Source of the DNA: JBJXFK01 sp046155505 | Lineage (GTDB): Bacteria; Planctomycetota; Phycisphaerae; UBA1845; Fen-1342 | DNA: 18,523 nt | Assembly: GCA_046155505.1 (NCBI GenBank) | Contig: JBJXFK010000097.1 | Location: 1-18,523 of the forward strand | Direction of reading: 5' to 3' | Part shown: piece after piece, positions 1-5,373 of the stretch | Position numbering within the stretch: position 1 is the first letter of the stretch | Layout: every line of letters begins with the position of its first letter | Notes under the pieces: model-generated | Databases searched by the model: none | Seen by the model: the letters and a program-made list of their open reading frames with translations, nothing else | What the model was told of the DNA's origin: nothing | Made by a program: the position numbers and the translations under genes

Positions 1-471
1 TTCCGCTACGCCATCGAGCCGCTCGACGCGACGCGCGGCAAGCTCGTCGGGCTCGACTTTTCAGCCGACATGCTGGTGCAGGCGCAGCGCCGCGTGGATC
101 GCGCCGGCTGGCGAAACGTCGAACTACTGCAAGGTGACGCGACGACGATGAACCTCGGGCGCACCTTTGACGGCATCTTGTTCGCGTACAGCTTGACCAT
201 GATTCCCGATTGGCCCGCCGCGCTGCGGCGCGCGTGGGAGCATCTGCGCCCCGGCGGGCGCATGGTCGTGCTCGATTTCTGCACGTTCGATTCGTGGGGG
301 CCGCTCGCGCCGGTGATGCGCGGCTGGCTGCGCGCCAATCACGTCGAGACCAGGCGCCCCTACATCGAAAAGATGCGCGAAATTTTCCCCGATCTCAACG
401 TCACCACCTGGATGGGCGGATACAACTTCACCGCGGTCGGCTTGCGGAGGGCGCAGCATGCAGGTGCTTGA
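1..471 (+). CDS. btaB: SAM-dependent methyltransferase, 3' part (probable BtaB)
   Basis: The gene is cut by the left window edge; 156 codons remain, in a frame open from base 1. It is a class I S-adenosylmethionine methyltransferase. Motif I ends in the visible stretch GLDFSADML (fragment residues 17-25). An acidic GDA motif follows (about 46-48), then the motif IV region DGILFAYSLTMIPD and the LRPGGRMVVLDF strand typical of the fold. Its stop overlaps the next gene, a BtaA homologue, by 14 bp. BtaB proteins N-methylate diacylglyceryl-homoserine three times to give the betaine lipid DGTS, so this role is inferred mainly from the neighbour. The class I fold is certain. The BtaB identity is likely but not proven, because related methyltransferases (UbiE-like) share these motifs and the N-terminus is missing. 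The first in-window ATG (base 70) lies inside motif I and cannot be the true start. Confidence 0.72.
   Translation, partial: FRYAIEPLDATRGKLVGLDFSADMLVQAQRRVDRAGWRNVELLQGDATTMNLGRTFDGILFAYSLTMIPDWPAALRRAWEHLRPGGRMVVLDFCTFDSWGPLAPVMRGWLRANHVETRRPYIEKMREIFPDLNVTTWMGGYNFTAVGLRRAQHAGA
446..450 (+). promoter_or_regulatory. Shine-Dalgarno of btaA
   Basis: GGAGG lies 7 nt before the ATG at 458, inside the last codons of the methyltransferase. It fixes the start at 458 rather than the in-frame ATG at 473 and indicates translational coupling of the two genes. Confidence 0.75.
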
Positions 472-1624
472 TATGCCGCTGCCCGGCAAGCGGCCATTTC
501 TCGAACGCGTGGTTTTCAACGGCATCGTGTTCAATATGTCGTGGGAAGATCCCGAGATGGATCGCCGCGCGTTCCGCCTGACCAGCGACGACACGGTCAT
601 CTCGATCACCTCCGCCGGCTGCAACCCGCTGAACTTTTTGTGCCAAAATCCCAAGCGGCTGATCAGCGTTGATGGCAACCCGGCCCAGAACGCCGTGCTC
701 GAGCTCAAACTCGCGACCATCGCCACATGCGATCATGAAACGTTCTTCGACATCTTCGCCGCCCGCCGCCCGGCGGTCGTCTCCGACCTCTACCGACCGA
801 AACTGCGCCCGCTACTCTCCGAAAAGTCGCGCGAATTCTGGGATCGCAATCTGAATATGGTCCGGCGCGGCCTCTACAACTACGGCAAGATGGGCCTCGC
901 CACGCGCATCGTGCGCTTCATGCTGCCGCGGCTCGGCCTGAGCAAAAAGTTCTGCGACGAGTTCTTCGAGCTGCGAAGCCTCGCCGAGCAGCGCGAGTGG
1001 TACGACAAGCACGTCGCCCACAGGCTCTGGGGCCCGTGGACCAAGTGGCTCTGCCAGTCGAGCTGGTTCATGTATCTCTGCGGCGTGCATCCGCGACAGC
1101 TCAAACTGGTCGACGGTCGCCACGGCATCTACGACTTCGTGCGCGAACGAATCGAATACGCGCTGACCAAGGTGCCGATCTACGACAACTATTTTCTCAG
1201 CGTCACGGTCACCGGCAAATTCCGCGGCTATCGCGTGCCGCCGTACTTGCTGCCCGAGAATTTCGAGACGTTGCGCAAGAACCTCGATCGCGTGCTGGTA
1301 GTCAACGGCTGGCTCGGGCCGTTCCTTGATACCCAGCCGGCGCACTCGATCAACAAGTTCAATCTGCTCGACATCTTCGACTGGATGACGCCGGAGATAT
1401 TTGAGGGCACGCTCAAGAGTGTGCTCCGCGCGGCCGCGCCCGGCGCGACGCTCATCTATCGCTCAGGCAGCTACAAGCTCGATCCGCCCGAGTCGATCCG
1501 CCGCCAGCTCGATTCGCACGACGCGCTCGCCAAGGAATTGCTCGCAATCGACCGCTCCGCCACGTACGGCAGTTTTTACGTGTTCAGCGTCAAGGAGGGC
1601 GCGAGCGGAAACGGGCGGCCGTAG
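458..1624 (+). CDS. btaA: BtaA-like 3-amino-3-carboxypropyltransferase (DUF3419)
   Basis: A 388-aa protein of the DUF3419/BtaA family. BtaA transfers the 3-amino-3-carboxypropyl group of S-adenosylmethionine to diacylglycerol, making diacylglyceryl-homoserine, the first step of betaine lipid (DGTS) synthesis at the cytoplasmic membrane. Family signatures visible are SWEDPEMDRRAF (28-39), the SAM-binding strand-loop ISITSAGCNPLNFL (48-61) and VDGNPAQNAVLELK (71-84). Length agrees with bacterial BtaA (about 390-420 aa). A long aromatic and basic middle (130-290) would suit membrane-surface binding. The ATG at 458 is preceded by GGAGG and overlaps the methyltransferase by 14 bp, so the pair is one operon. 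The order here is methyltransferase first, the reverse of the btaA-btaB order known from Rhodobacter. Such lipids often replace phospholipids under phosphate limitation, but no Pho box can be judged because the promoter is outside the window. Confidence 0.88.
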   Translation: MQVLDMPLPGKRPFLERVVFNGIVFNMSWEDPEMDRRAFRLTSDDTVISITSAGCNPLNFLCQNPKRLISVDGNPAQNAVLELKLATIATCDHETFFDIFAARRPAVVSDLYRPKLRPLLSEKSREFWDRNLNMVRRGLYNYGKMGLATRIVRFMLPRLGLSKKFCDEFFELRSLAEQREWYDKHVAHRLWGPWTKWLCQSSWFMYLCGVHPRQLKLVDGRHGIYDFVRERIEYALTKVPIYDNYFLSVTVTGKFRGYRVPPYLLPENFETLRKNLDRVLVVNGWLGPFLDTQPAHSINKFNLLDIFDWMTPEIFEGTLKSVLRAAAPGATLIYRSGSYKLDPPESIRRQLDSHDALAKELLAIDRSATYGSFYVFSVKEGASGNGRP

Positions 1625-1630
1625 AAGGAG

Positions 1631-1649
1631 TGCTACGGCGCGCCTAGCA
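1631..1649. repeat. Small inverted repeat after btaA
   Basis: TGCTA and TAGCA flank the 8-bp palindrome GGCGCGCC, giving a near-perfect 19-bp inverted repeat 7 bp past the btaA stop. It has no T-tract. It could be a transcript 3' hairpin or chance in GC-rich sequence. Confidence 0.35.
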
Positions 1650-1692
1650 TCGCACAGGAATGTGTCTTCGCCGCTTGCGGACCTATGAGCAG

Positions 1693-1705
1693 GCGGGCTT
1701 CCCGC
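1693..1705 (+). terminator. Possible weak terminator hairpin
   Basis: GCGGG-CTT-CCCGC is followed after four bases by ATTTTAT, in the 116-bp gap between btaA and the ATP-grasp gene. The stem is only 5 bp and the T-tract is broken and displaced, so termination here is only a possibility. Confidence 0.3.
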
Positions 1706-1740
1706 GAACATTTTATCACCCGTAGGACTTCGCGCCGCGA

Positions 1741-2796
1741 ATGGTCGCCGGTCACACATCAGCGAAATCGCTCACGCTACTCTTCTCATGCGTCGGACGA
1801 CGTGTCGAGTTGGTGCAGTCCTTCCGCGCCGCGGCGGCGCAACTCGGCATCCAGCTCCGCGTTATCGGCACGGACACGGTTCCGATCGCGCCGGCGCTCG
1901 CCTGCGTCGATGAAGCCGTCGTCACGCCGCGCGTTACCGATCCCGCATACGTGCCGCTGATTGTCGATCTGGTGAAGCTGCATGGCGTGCGCGCGATTAT
2001 CCCCACCATCGATCCCGATCTCCCCGTGCTCAGCCGCCATCACGCGACGTTTGACGCGCTCGGCTGCACCGCCATGCTCTCTAGCCCTTCGGTGATCCAG
2101 ATTTGTCGCGACAAGATGGAGACGTTTTATTTCCTGCGTGACAGCGGCATCGACACGCCCATGACCTATCTGCCCGACGAGATTCGCGAGCTGACGCCCA
2201 AGCGATATCCATATTTCGTCAAGCCTCGCTACGGCAGCGCCAGCGTCAACACGCACAAGCTCGATGAGCAATTCGACCTCGACTACTACCTGCGCAAGCA
2301 CGGCGGACGCGACCCCATCGTGCAGGAATTTCTGACCGGTCAGGAATACACGCTCGACGTCTACGTCGGCCTCACCGGCGAGCCGCGCTGCGTCGTGCCG
2401 CGGGCGCGCTGGAGCACGCGCGGCGGCGAGGTGTCGCAGGGTGTGGTGATCAAGGATCGCGACGTGATGGAGGCCGGCAAGCGCGTCGTCGAAAAGCTCG
2501 GCACGTCGTGTCGCGGCCTGGTCACGCTGCAATGCATGGTCACGCCCGAACGGCGGATCCGGTTCATCGAGATCAACGCCCGCTTCGGCGGCGGCGCTCC
2601 GCTGGGCATCGCCGCGGGCGCGAACTATCCATTGTGGCTGTTGCAGGAACTGATGGGCATCACCCCGCAAATCGCATTCGACGGTTTTGAGCACGGCATG
2701 TGCGTGAGCCGCTACGACTGGTCGGTGTTCGTGCCGCTGGGCCCGGAGGCAAAGCCCGCGCTGGTCCGCACAACCCGCCCGTTTCCGCAATATTGA
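1741..2796 (+). CDS. ATP-grasp family ligase (carbamoyl-phosphate synthase large-chain-like)
   Basis: A 351-aa stand-alone ATP-grasp enzyme. These enzymes use ATP to form an acyl-phosphate and join a carboxylate to an amine or similar nucleophile; the substrate is unknown here. Residues 11-100 form the pre-ATP-grasp Rossmann-like domain, with SCVGRRVELVQSF (16-28) and IPTIDPDLPVLS (87-98). The ATP-grasp domain follows: RDKMETFYFL (123-132), the nucleotide-binding YFVKPRYGSAS (158-168), VQEFLTGQEYTLDVY (194-208) and the metal-binding FIEINARFGGG (275-285), where E277 and N279 are the expected Mg ligands. No amidotransferase or oligomerisation domain of true carbamoyl-phosphate synthase is present, so it is not carB. 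The ATG at 1741 lacks an obvious Shine-Dalgarno sequence, but homologues begin shortly before the SCVGRR motif. It lies 116 bp after btaA on the same strand, so cotranscription is possible but not shown. Confidence 0.82.
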   Translation: MVAGHTSAKSLTLLFSCVGRRVELVQSFRAAAAQLGIQLRVIGTDTVPIAPALACVDEAVVTPRVTDPAYVPLIVDLVKLHGVRAIIPTIDPDLPVLSRHHATFDALGCTAMLSSPSVIQICRDKMETFYFLRDSGIDTPMTYLPDEIRELTPKRYPYFVKPRYGSASVNTHKLDEQFDLDYYLRKHGGRDPIVQEFLTGQEYTLDVYVGLTGEPRCVVPRARWSTRGGEVSQGVVIKDRDVMEAGKRVVEKLGTSCRGLVTLQCMVTPERRIRFIEINARFGGGAPLGIAAGANYPLWLLQELMGITPQIAFDGFEHGMCVSRYDWSVFVPLGPEAKPALVRTTRPFPQY

Positions 2797-2814
2797 TGAA
2801 TGTGACGACGGCGG

Positions 2815-2886
2815 CCAGGTTTCCAACCTGTCTGTGGGCCAGGTTTCCAAATTGTCTGCGGGACAGGTTTCCAACCTGTCTGCGTA
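2815..2886. repeat. 24-bp tandem repeat, three copies, palindromic core
   Basis: Three contiguous units (2815-2838, 2839-2862, 2863-2886) share the pattern CAGGTTTCCAACCTGTCTG with a few substitutions. Units 1 and 3 contain the perfect inverted repeat CAGGTT-TCC-AACCTG; unit 2 has AATTG in place of CCTG pairing, so its stem is weakened. The array starts 19 bp after the ATP-grasp stop. Because 24 is a multiple of three, it creates repeated peptides in any frame. Similar short repeats are common in planctomycete spacers to my knowledge; the function is unknown. Confidence 0.85.
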
Positions 2887-2908
2887 GTGCGGGTTTCCCA
2901 ATCCGCAC
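2887..2908. repeat. Inverted repeat directly after the tandem array
   Basis: GTGCGG (2887-2892) and CCGCAC (2903-2908) flank GTTTCCCAAT. The loop keeps the GTTTCC..A character of the 24-bp units while the stem is unrelated, as if the loop were conserved and the stem free to vary. Confidence 0.6.
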
Positions 2909-2928
2909 CCACCGCAAGCGTGTGCGAT

Positions 2929-2941
2929 GGGCTTCCAGCCC
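2929..2941. repeat. Short hairpin with TCC loop
   Basis: GGGCT-TCC-AGCCC is a perfect 5-bp stem with the same TCC loop as the tandem units, 20 bp beyond the previous inverted repeat. Confidence 0.5.
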
Positions 2942-3104
2942 GCGCAATCCGAACGCGAAGCGCAAGCGAGTGATCGCCAGCGTAACACGCGTCAGCGTGC
3001 AGCCGTCCACCACGAACACGCACACGCCTTCGCGACCAACCCTACTTGCGCCCTGGGGGTTCGGCTGCGGTCAACCGGATGCGGCAGCGACGGTCCTTGC
3101 GCCG

Positions 3105-3120
3105 GCACGCGGTTCCGTGC
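3105..3120. repeat. Short inverted repeat in spacer
   Basis: GCACG (3105-3109) and CGTGC (3116-3120) flank CGGTTC. It is a short perfect stem in a spacer already rich in hairpins. Confidence 0.4.
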
Positions 3121-3130
3121 AACATCGAAT

Positions 3131-3147
3131 GGCGGGCGATGCCCACC
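3131..3147 (-). terminator. Hairpin downstream of the small membrane-peptide gene
   Basis: GGCGGGC-GAT-GCCCACC (+ strand) forms a 7-bp stem with one mismatch (a G-U pair when transcribed from the - strand). It lies 23 bp beyond the stop of the 24-codon gene, where a terminator would be expected. No T-run follows, so it may instead be another member of the spacer hairpin families. Confidence 0.35.
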
Positions 3148-3169
3148 CTACCAGTTGGCCCCGCGGCGA

Positions 3170-3244
3170 TCAGCTCACGTCGGCGAACGCAAACAACGCG
3201 ACGTACATGAATCCCAGCAAACCGATTATGGTGGCCCACAACAT
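3170..3244 (-). CDS. Small single-pass membrane peptide, 24 aa, unrecognised
   Basis: This is a 24-codon frame on the - strand. It begins MLWATIIGLLG, continues with MYVALFAF and ends ADVS before TGA. About 19 consecutive residues (2-21) are hydrophobic with one central glycine pair, so it is predicted to be one membrane helix with almost no soluble part. The start is supported by AAAGGAG (3251-3257) exactly 6 nt before the ATG, one of the best ribosome binding sites in the window, and by a GATAAT -10-like hexamer 37 bp further upstream. Size and shape recall accessory peptides of membrane complexes such as CydX, KdpF or CcoQ, but I see no diagnostic residues for any of them and no partner gene adjacent. 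It is transcribed away from the TolC-like gene, with both promoters sharing one 200-bp region. That it is a gene is likely; its role is unknown. Confidence 0.62.
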   Translation of the reverse strand: MLWATIIGLLGFMYVALFAFADVS

Positions 3245-3250
3245 GTGCAA

Positions 3251-3257
3251 CTCCTTT
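3251..3257 (-). promoter_or_regulatory. Strong Shine-Dalgarno of the 24-aa gene
   Basis: AAAGGAG on the - strand with 6-nt spacing (TTGCAC) to the ATG at 3244. Such a match in a spacer is the main argument that the tiny frame is translated. Confidence 0.7.
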
Positions 3258-3293
3258 GACTGACCGCGCGGACACCCCCGCCCGCGTATCTAC

Positions 3294-3299
3294 ATTATC
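3294..3299 (-). promoter_or_regulatory. Candidate -10 element for the 24-aa gene
   Basis: GATAAT (five of six matches to TATAAT), read on the - strand, would start a transcript near 3287 with a leader of about 40 nt. The -35 side is poor: TTGTGT at 18 bp spacing matches only the TTG part. Confidence 0.35.
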
Positions 3300-3360
3300 G
3301 GCAACCATCGGCCCTCAACACAACCGGCCCGCGCAGTTCGTCGACGTGATACGCGCTCGT

Positions 3361-3389
3361 TTGACACCCCCCTGCGCCGTTTCTATCAT
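3361..3389 (+). promoter_or_regulatory. Near-consensus sigma70-type promoter for the TolC-like gene
   Basis: TTGACA (3361-3366), a 17-bp spacer and TATCAT (3384-3389) match the housekeeping promoter at 11 of 12 positions with ideal spacing. Transcription would begin near 3396. This rules out translation from the ATG at 3256 and supports the GTG start at 3445. Confidence 0.75.
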
Positions 3390-3433
3390 CGACTCGGTCG
3401 ATAACTTCCGCTCGCCGGGGCGCGGCGATTTGC

Positions 3434-3439
3434 AAGGGG
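3434..3439 (+). promoter_or_regulatory. Shine-Dalgarno deciding the GTG start at 3445
   Basis: AAGGGG lies 5 nt before GTG at 3445. Together with the upstream promoter and the lipoprotein signal that follows, it selects this start. Confidence 0.6.
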
Positions 3440-3444
3440 CAGCG

Positions 3445-5373
3445 GTGAAACACTCTCGAAATGGCACATGCGGCGGGTTGAGTGCGTTCTGCCTCAGCCG
3501 CTACGCAATCATCGGCGTGACAGCACTTTGCGGCTGCGCCAGCGACGGTCCCGACCCCAACCGGTCGATCGCCGAATACCGCGACCGCATGACCGTCACC
3601 GAGCAGCATGACCGCGAATCGTCAAAGCGCGAGGATCGCGACGCTGCGGCGCGTGGCGGCACCGAAGCGCTGCTCGTTCAAGATGTCGTTCGACCCGCTC
3701 CGGCGCTCGTCGACCAGGGCGAAAAAAAGGCCCTGCTCACGCAATCGACCAGCCAGCCTGCATCGCAGCCGACGCCGCTGGAGATTTTGGCCGAGATTCC
3801 CGACCCGCGCTTCGCGCAGCAGGTGTTCGACTATCGGCTCGACCGCATCAAGAAAAACGCCCGCGAGAATCGCGTGGTGAACACGTATTCCAAGGTCGTC
3901 GCCAAGGCGATGGCGTATCTGGAGGGCATTCGGCATCAGAAGCAAATCGATCTGACACTCGCCGAGGCGATTCAGCGCACACTGGCCAACAACTATTCGA
4001 TTCGCGCACAAGCCTATGAGCCGGCGATCAGCCAGACGCAGCTCATCGAAGCCGAAGCCCTGTTCGACGCGGTGTTCTTTCTCGACCTGACGCGGTCGGA
4101 GTTCGACCGGCCCGAGCGCGGGCCGACGCCGCAGGGCACCGGCCAGAGCGACTCAACCAGCTACAGCGGCGGATTCCGCAAGCTGCTGCCGAGCGGCATG
4201 ACGGCCCAGACGCGGTTGCTGCAAACCCGCAATTGGCAGCGATTCCCGCAGAAGCAGACGGACATTTTCAACTCGTCGTATGACACGATTTTTGAAGCGT
4301 CGCTGAGCCAGCCATTGCTGCGTGGCTTCGGGCTGGATTACAACCGGGCCGGCATCGAGATCGCACGGGCGAATCTGAAAATTAGCGAAGAGCAATTCTT
4401 GCAGGAAGTGCGCGATCGGCTGTTTGACGTCGAGCAGGCCTATTGGAACCTGGCCCGTTCGCGACGGCAGGTGATGATCCAGTGCGAGTCGGTGTCGCAG
4501 AACTACATCACGCATGAGAACATGGTGCAGCGCCTGATTCTCGACGCGTCGCAGGTCGAAGTGAACAACGCCAAAAGCCGCTGGCGTCAGAGCGAGGTGA
4601 ATCTGCAAATCGCGATCAAGCTGGTCCGCGATGCCGAGGACGTTCTGAAAAATTTGCTGAATGACCCGCAAATTCTGCTCTCCGAGGATATTGAGGTCAT
4701 CCCGATCGACACGCCCCTGGCGGCGACGGTGATCATCGACCAGTTTGCCGAGGTGCGCACCAGCCTCGACGAGCGCAATGAGATCAAGGCGGCCAAGGCG
4801 ACGCTGGAGCAGTCGCGCGTGCAAACGCTGCGTGCCAAGAACGAAACGCTGCCGCGGCTCGACGTGCAGTTCACGTATCAGGCCGAGGGGTTCCGTCCGA
4901 ACGCTGACGGCAGCTTCGACCAGATGAGCACGAGCAACTATCAGAACTACGCCGTCTCGGTGCAGTTCGAGGTGCCGATCGGCCAGCGCGGCCCGCGGGC
5001 AGCTTGGCAACGCGCTCGCCATCAGGAGAGCCAGGCGGTGGTGCGCCTGCAACAGGTGGCCGATCTGGTCGTGCAGGAAGTCAACAACGCCGTGCGGGAC
5101 ATGAACGTCGGCTGGGAGAACATCCCGACCCAGCTCGACGCGGTGCTGGCCGCCGATCGCAACCTGCGCGCGCTTCAGGAACGCAGCGATCGCGTCGATC
5201 CGAGCTACCTCGAGACCGAGCTTAGCGCCGTCGAGCAGCTCAACAATACGCGCTCGAATCTGCTGCGTCTGGTGACGGATTACAACGTGGCGATCGTCTC
5301 ACTCGAACGGGCGAAGGGCACGTTGCTGCGTTACAACAACGTGGTCGCGGTCGATGCGCGATCGAAGCGCTAG
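3445..5373 (+). CDS. TolC-family outer-membrane efflux lipoprotein
   Basis: A 642-aa outer-membrane factor. TolC-family proteins form trimeric channels through the outer membrane and periplasm for efflux pumps or type I secretion. From GTG 3445 the protein begins with a basic N-region and a hydrophobic stretch ending TALCGC, so Cys31 is the likely lipidation site, as in NodT/OprM-type members. Residues about 30-165 are a polar linker. The efflux domain then starts with LTLAEAIQRTLANNYSIR and continues with SLSQPLLRGFGLDYNRAGIEIARANLKIS. Long coiled-coil helices rich in Gln, Glu and Arg follow, and the duplicated half contains ETLPRLDVQFTYQ and VSVQFEVPIGQRGPR. No membrane-fusion protein, inner-membrane pump or ABC transporter is adjacent, so its substrate is unknown. 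The last 20 bp overlap the TMTC-like gene. The frame is open upstream to an ATG at 3256, but that extension precedes the promoter and would bury the signal peptide. Confidence 0.87.
   Translation: MKHSRNGTCGGLSAFCLSRYAIIGVTALCGCASDGPDPNRSIAEYRDRMTVTEQHDRESSKREDRDAAARGGTEALLVQDVVRPAPALVDQGEKKALLTQSTSQPASQPTPLEILAEIPDPRFAQQVFDYRLDRIKKNARENRVVNTYSKVVAKAMAYLEGIRHQKQIDLTLAEAIQRTLANNYSIRAQAYEPAISQTQLIEAEALFDAVFFLDLTRSEFDRPERGPTPQGTGQSDSTSYSGGFRKLLPSGMTAQTRLLQTRNWQRFPQKQTDIFNSSYDTIFEASLSQPLLRGFGLDYNRAGIEIARANLKISEEQFLQEVRDRLFDVEQAYWNLARSRRQVMIQCESVSQNYITHENMVQRLILDASQVEVNNAKSRWRQSEVNLQIAIKLVRDAEDVLKNLLNDPQILLSEDIEVIPIDTPLAATVIIDQFAEVRTSLDERNEIKAAKATLEQSRVQTLRAKNETLPRLDVQFTYQAEGFRPNADGSFDQMSTSNYQNYAVSVQFEVPIGQRGPRAAWQRARHQESQAVVRLQQVADLVVQEVNNAVRDMNVGWENIPTQLDAVLAADRNLRALQERSDRVDPSYLETELSAVEQLNNTRSNLLRLVTDYNVAIVSLERAKGTLLRYNNVVAVDARSKR

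Larger units (their letters stand above)
2797..3169. other. Hairpin-rich spacer without a + strand gene
   Basis: This 373-bp non-coding stretch lies between the ATP-grasp stop and the small - strand gene. It holds a three-copy 24-bp tandem repeat and at least four further short inverted repeats, listed separately. Open frames across it translate into repetitive WKPG/WKPVP-type or PTCL-type strings on either strand and have no domain, so I regard them as spurious. No tRNA or long T-tract terminator is visible. Confidence 0.6.

Noticed and set aside
2815..2886. Possible CRISPR array
   Set aside because: The 24-bp units are contiguous with no unique spacers, and no cas genes are present.
1786..2988. 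400-codon open frame on the - strand opposite the ATP-grasp gene
   Set aside because: It mirrors a well-supported + strand gene, has His/Arg/Ala-rich composition and picks up its start from the tandem repeat region; it is a GC-rich antisense artefact.
2660..3263. Open frames crossing the spacer with repeated WKPG/WKPVP or PTCL strings
   Set aside because: They arise from the 24-bp tandem repeat being a multiple of three. No ribosome binding site or domain supports them, and they overlap the better supported 24-aa gene.
4153..5052. 299-codon - strand frame opposite the TolC-like gene
   Set aside because: It lies entirely inside a gene with clear family motifs, shows no domain and has composition typical of an antisense frame in GC-rich DNA.
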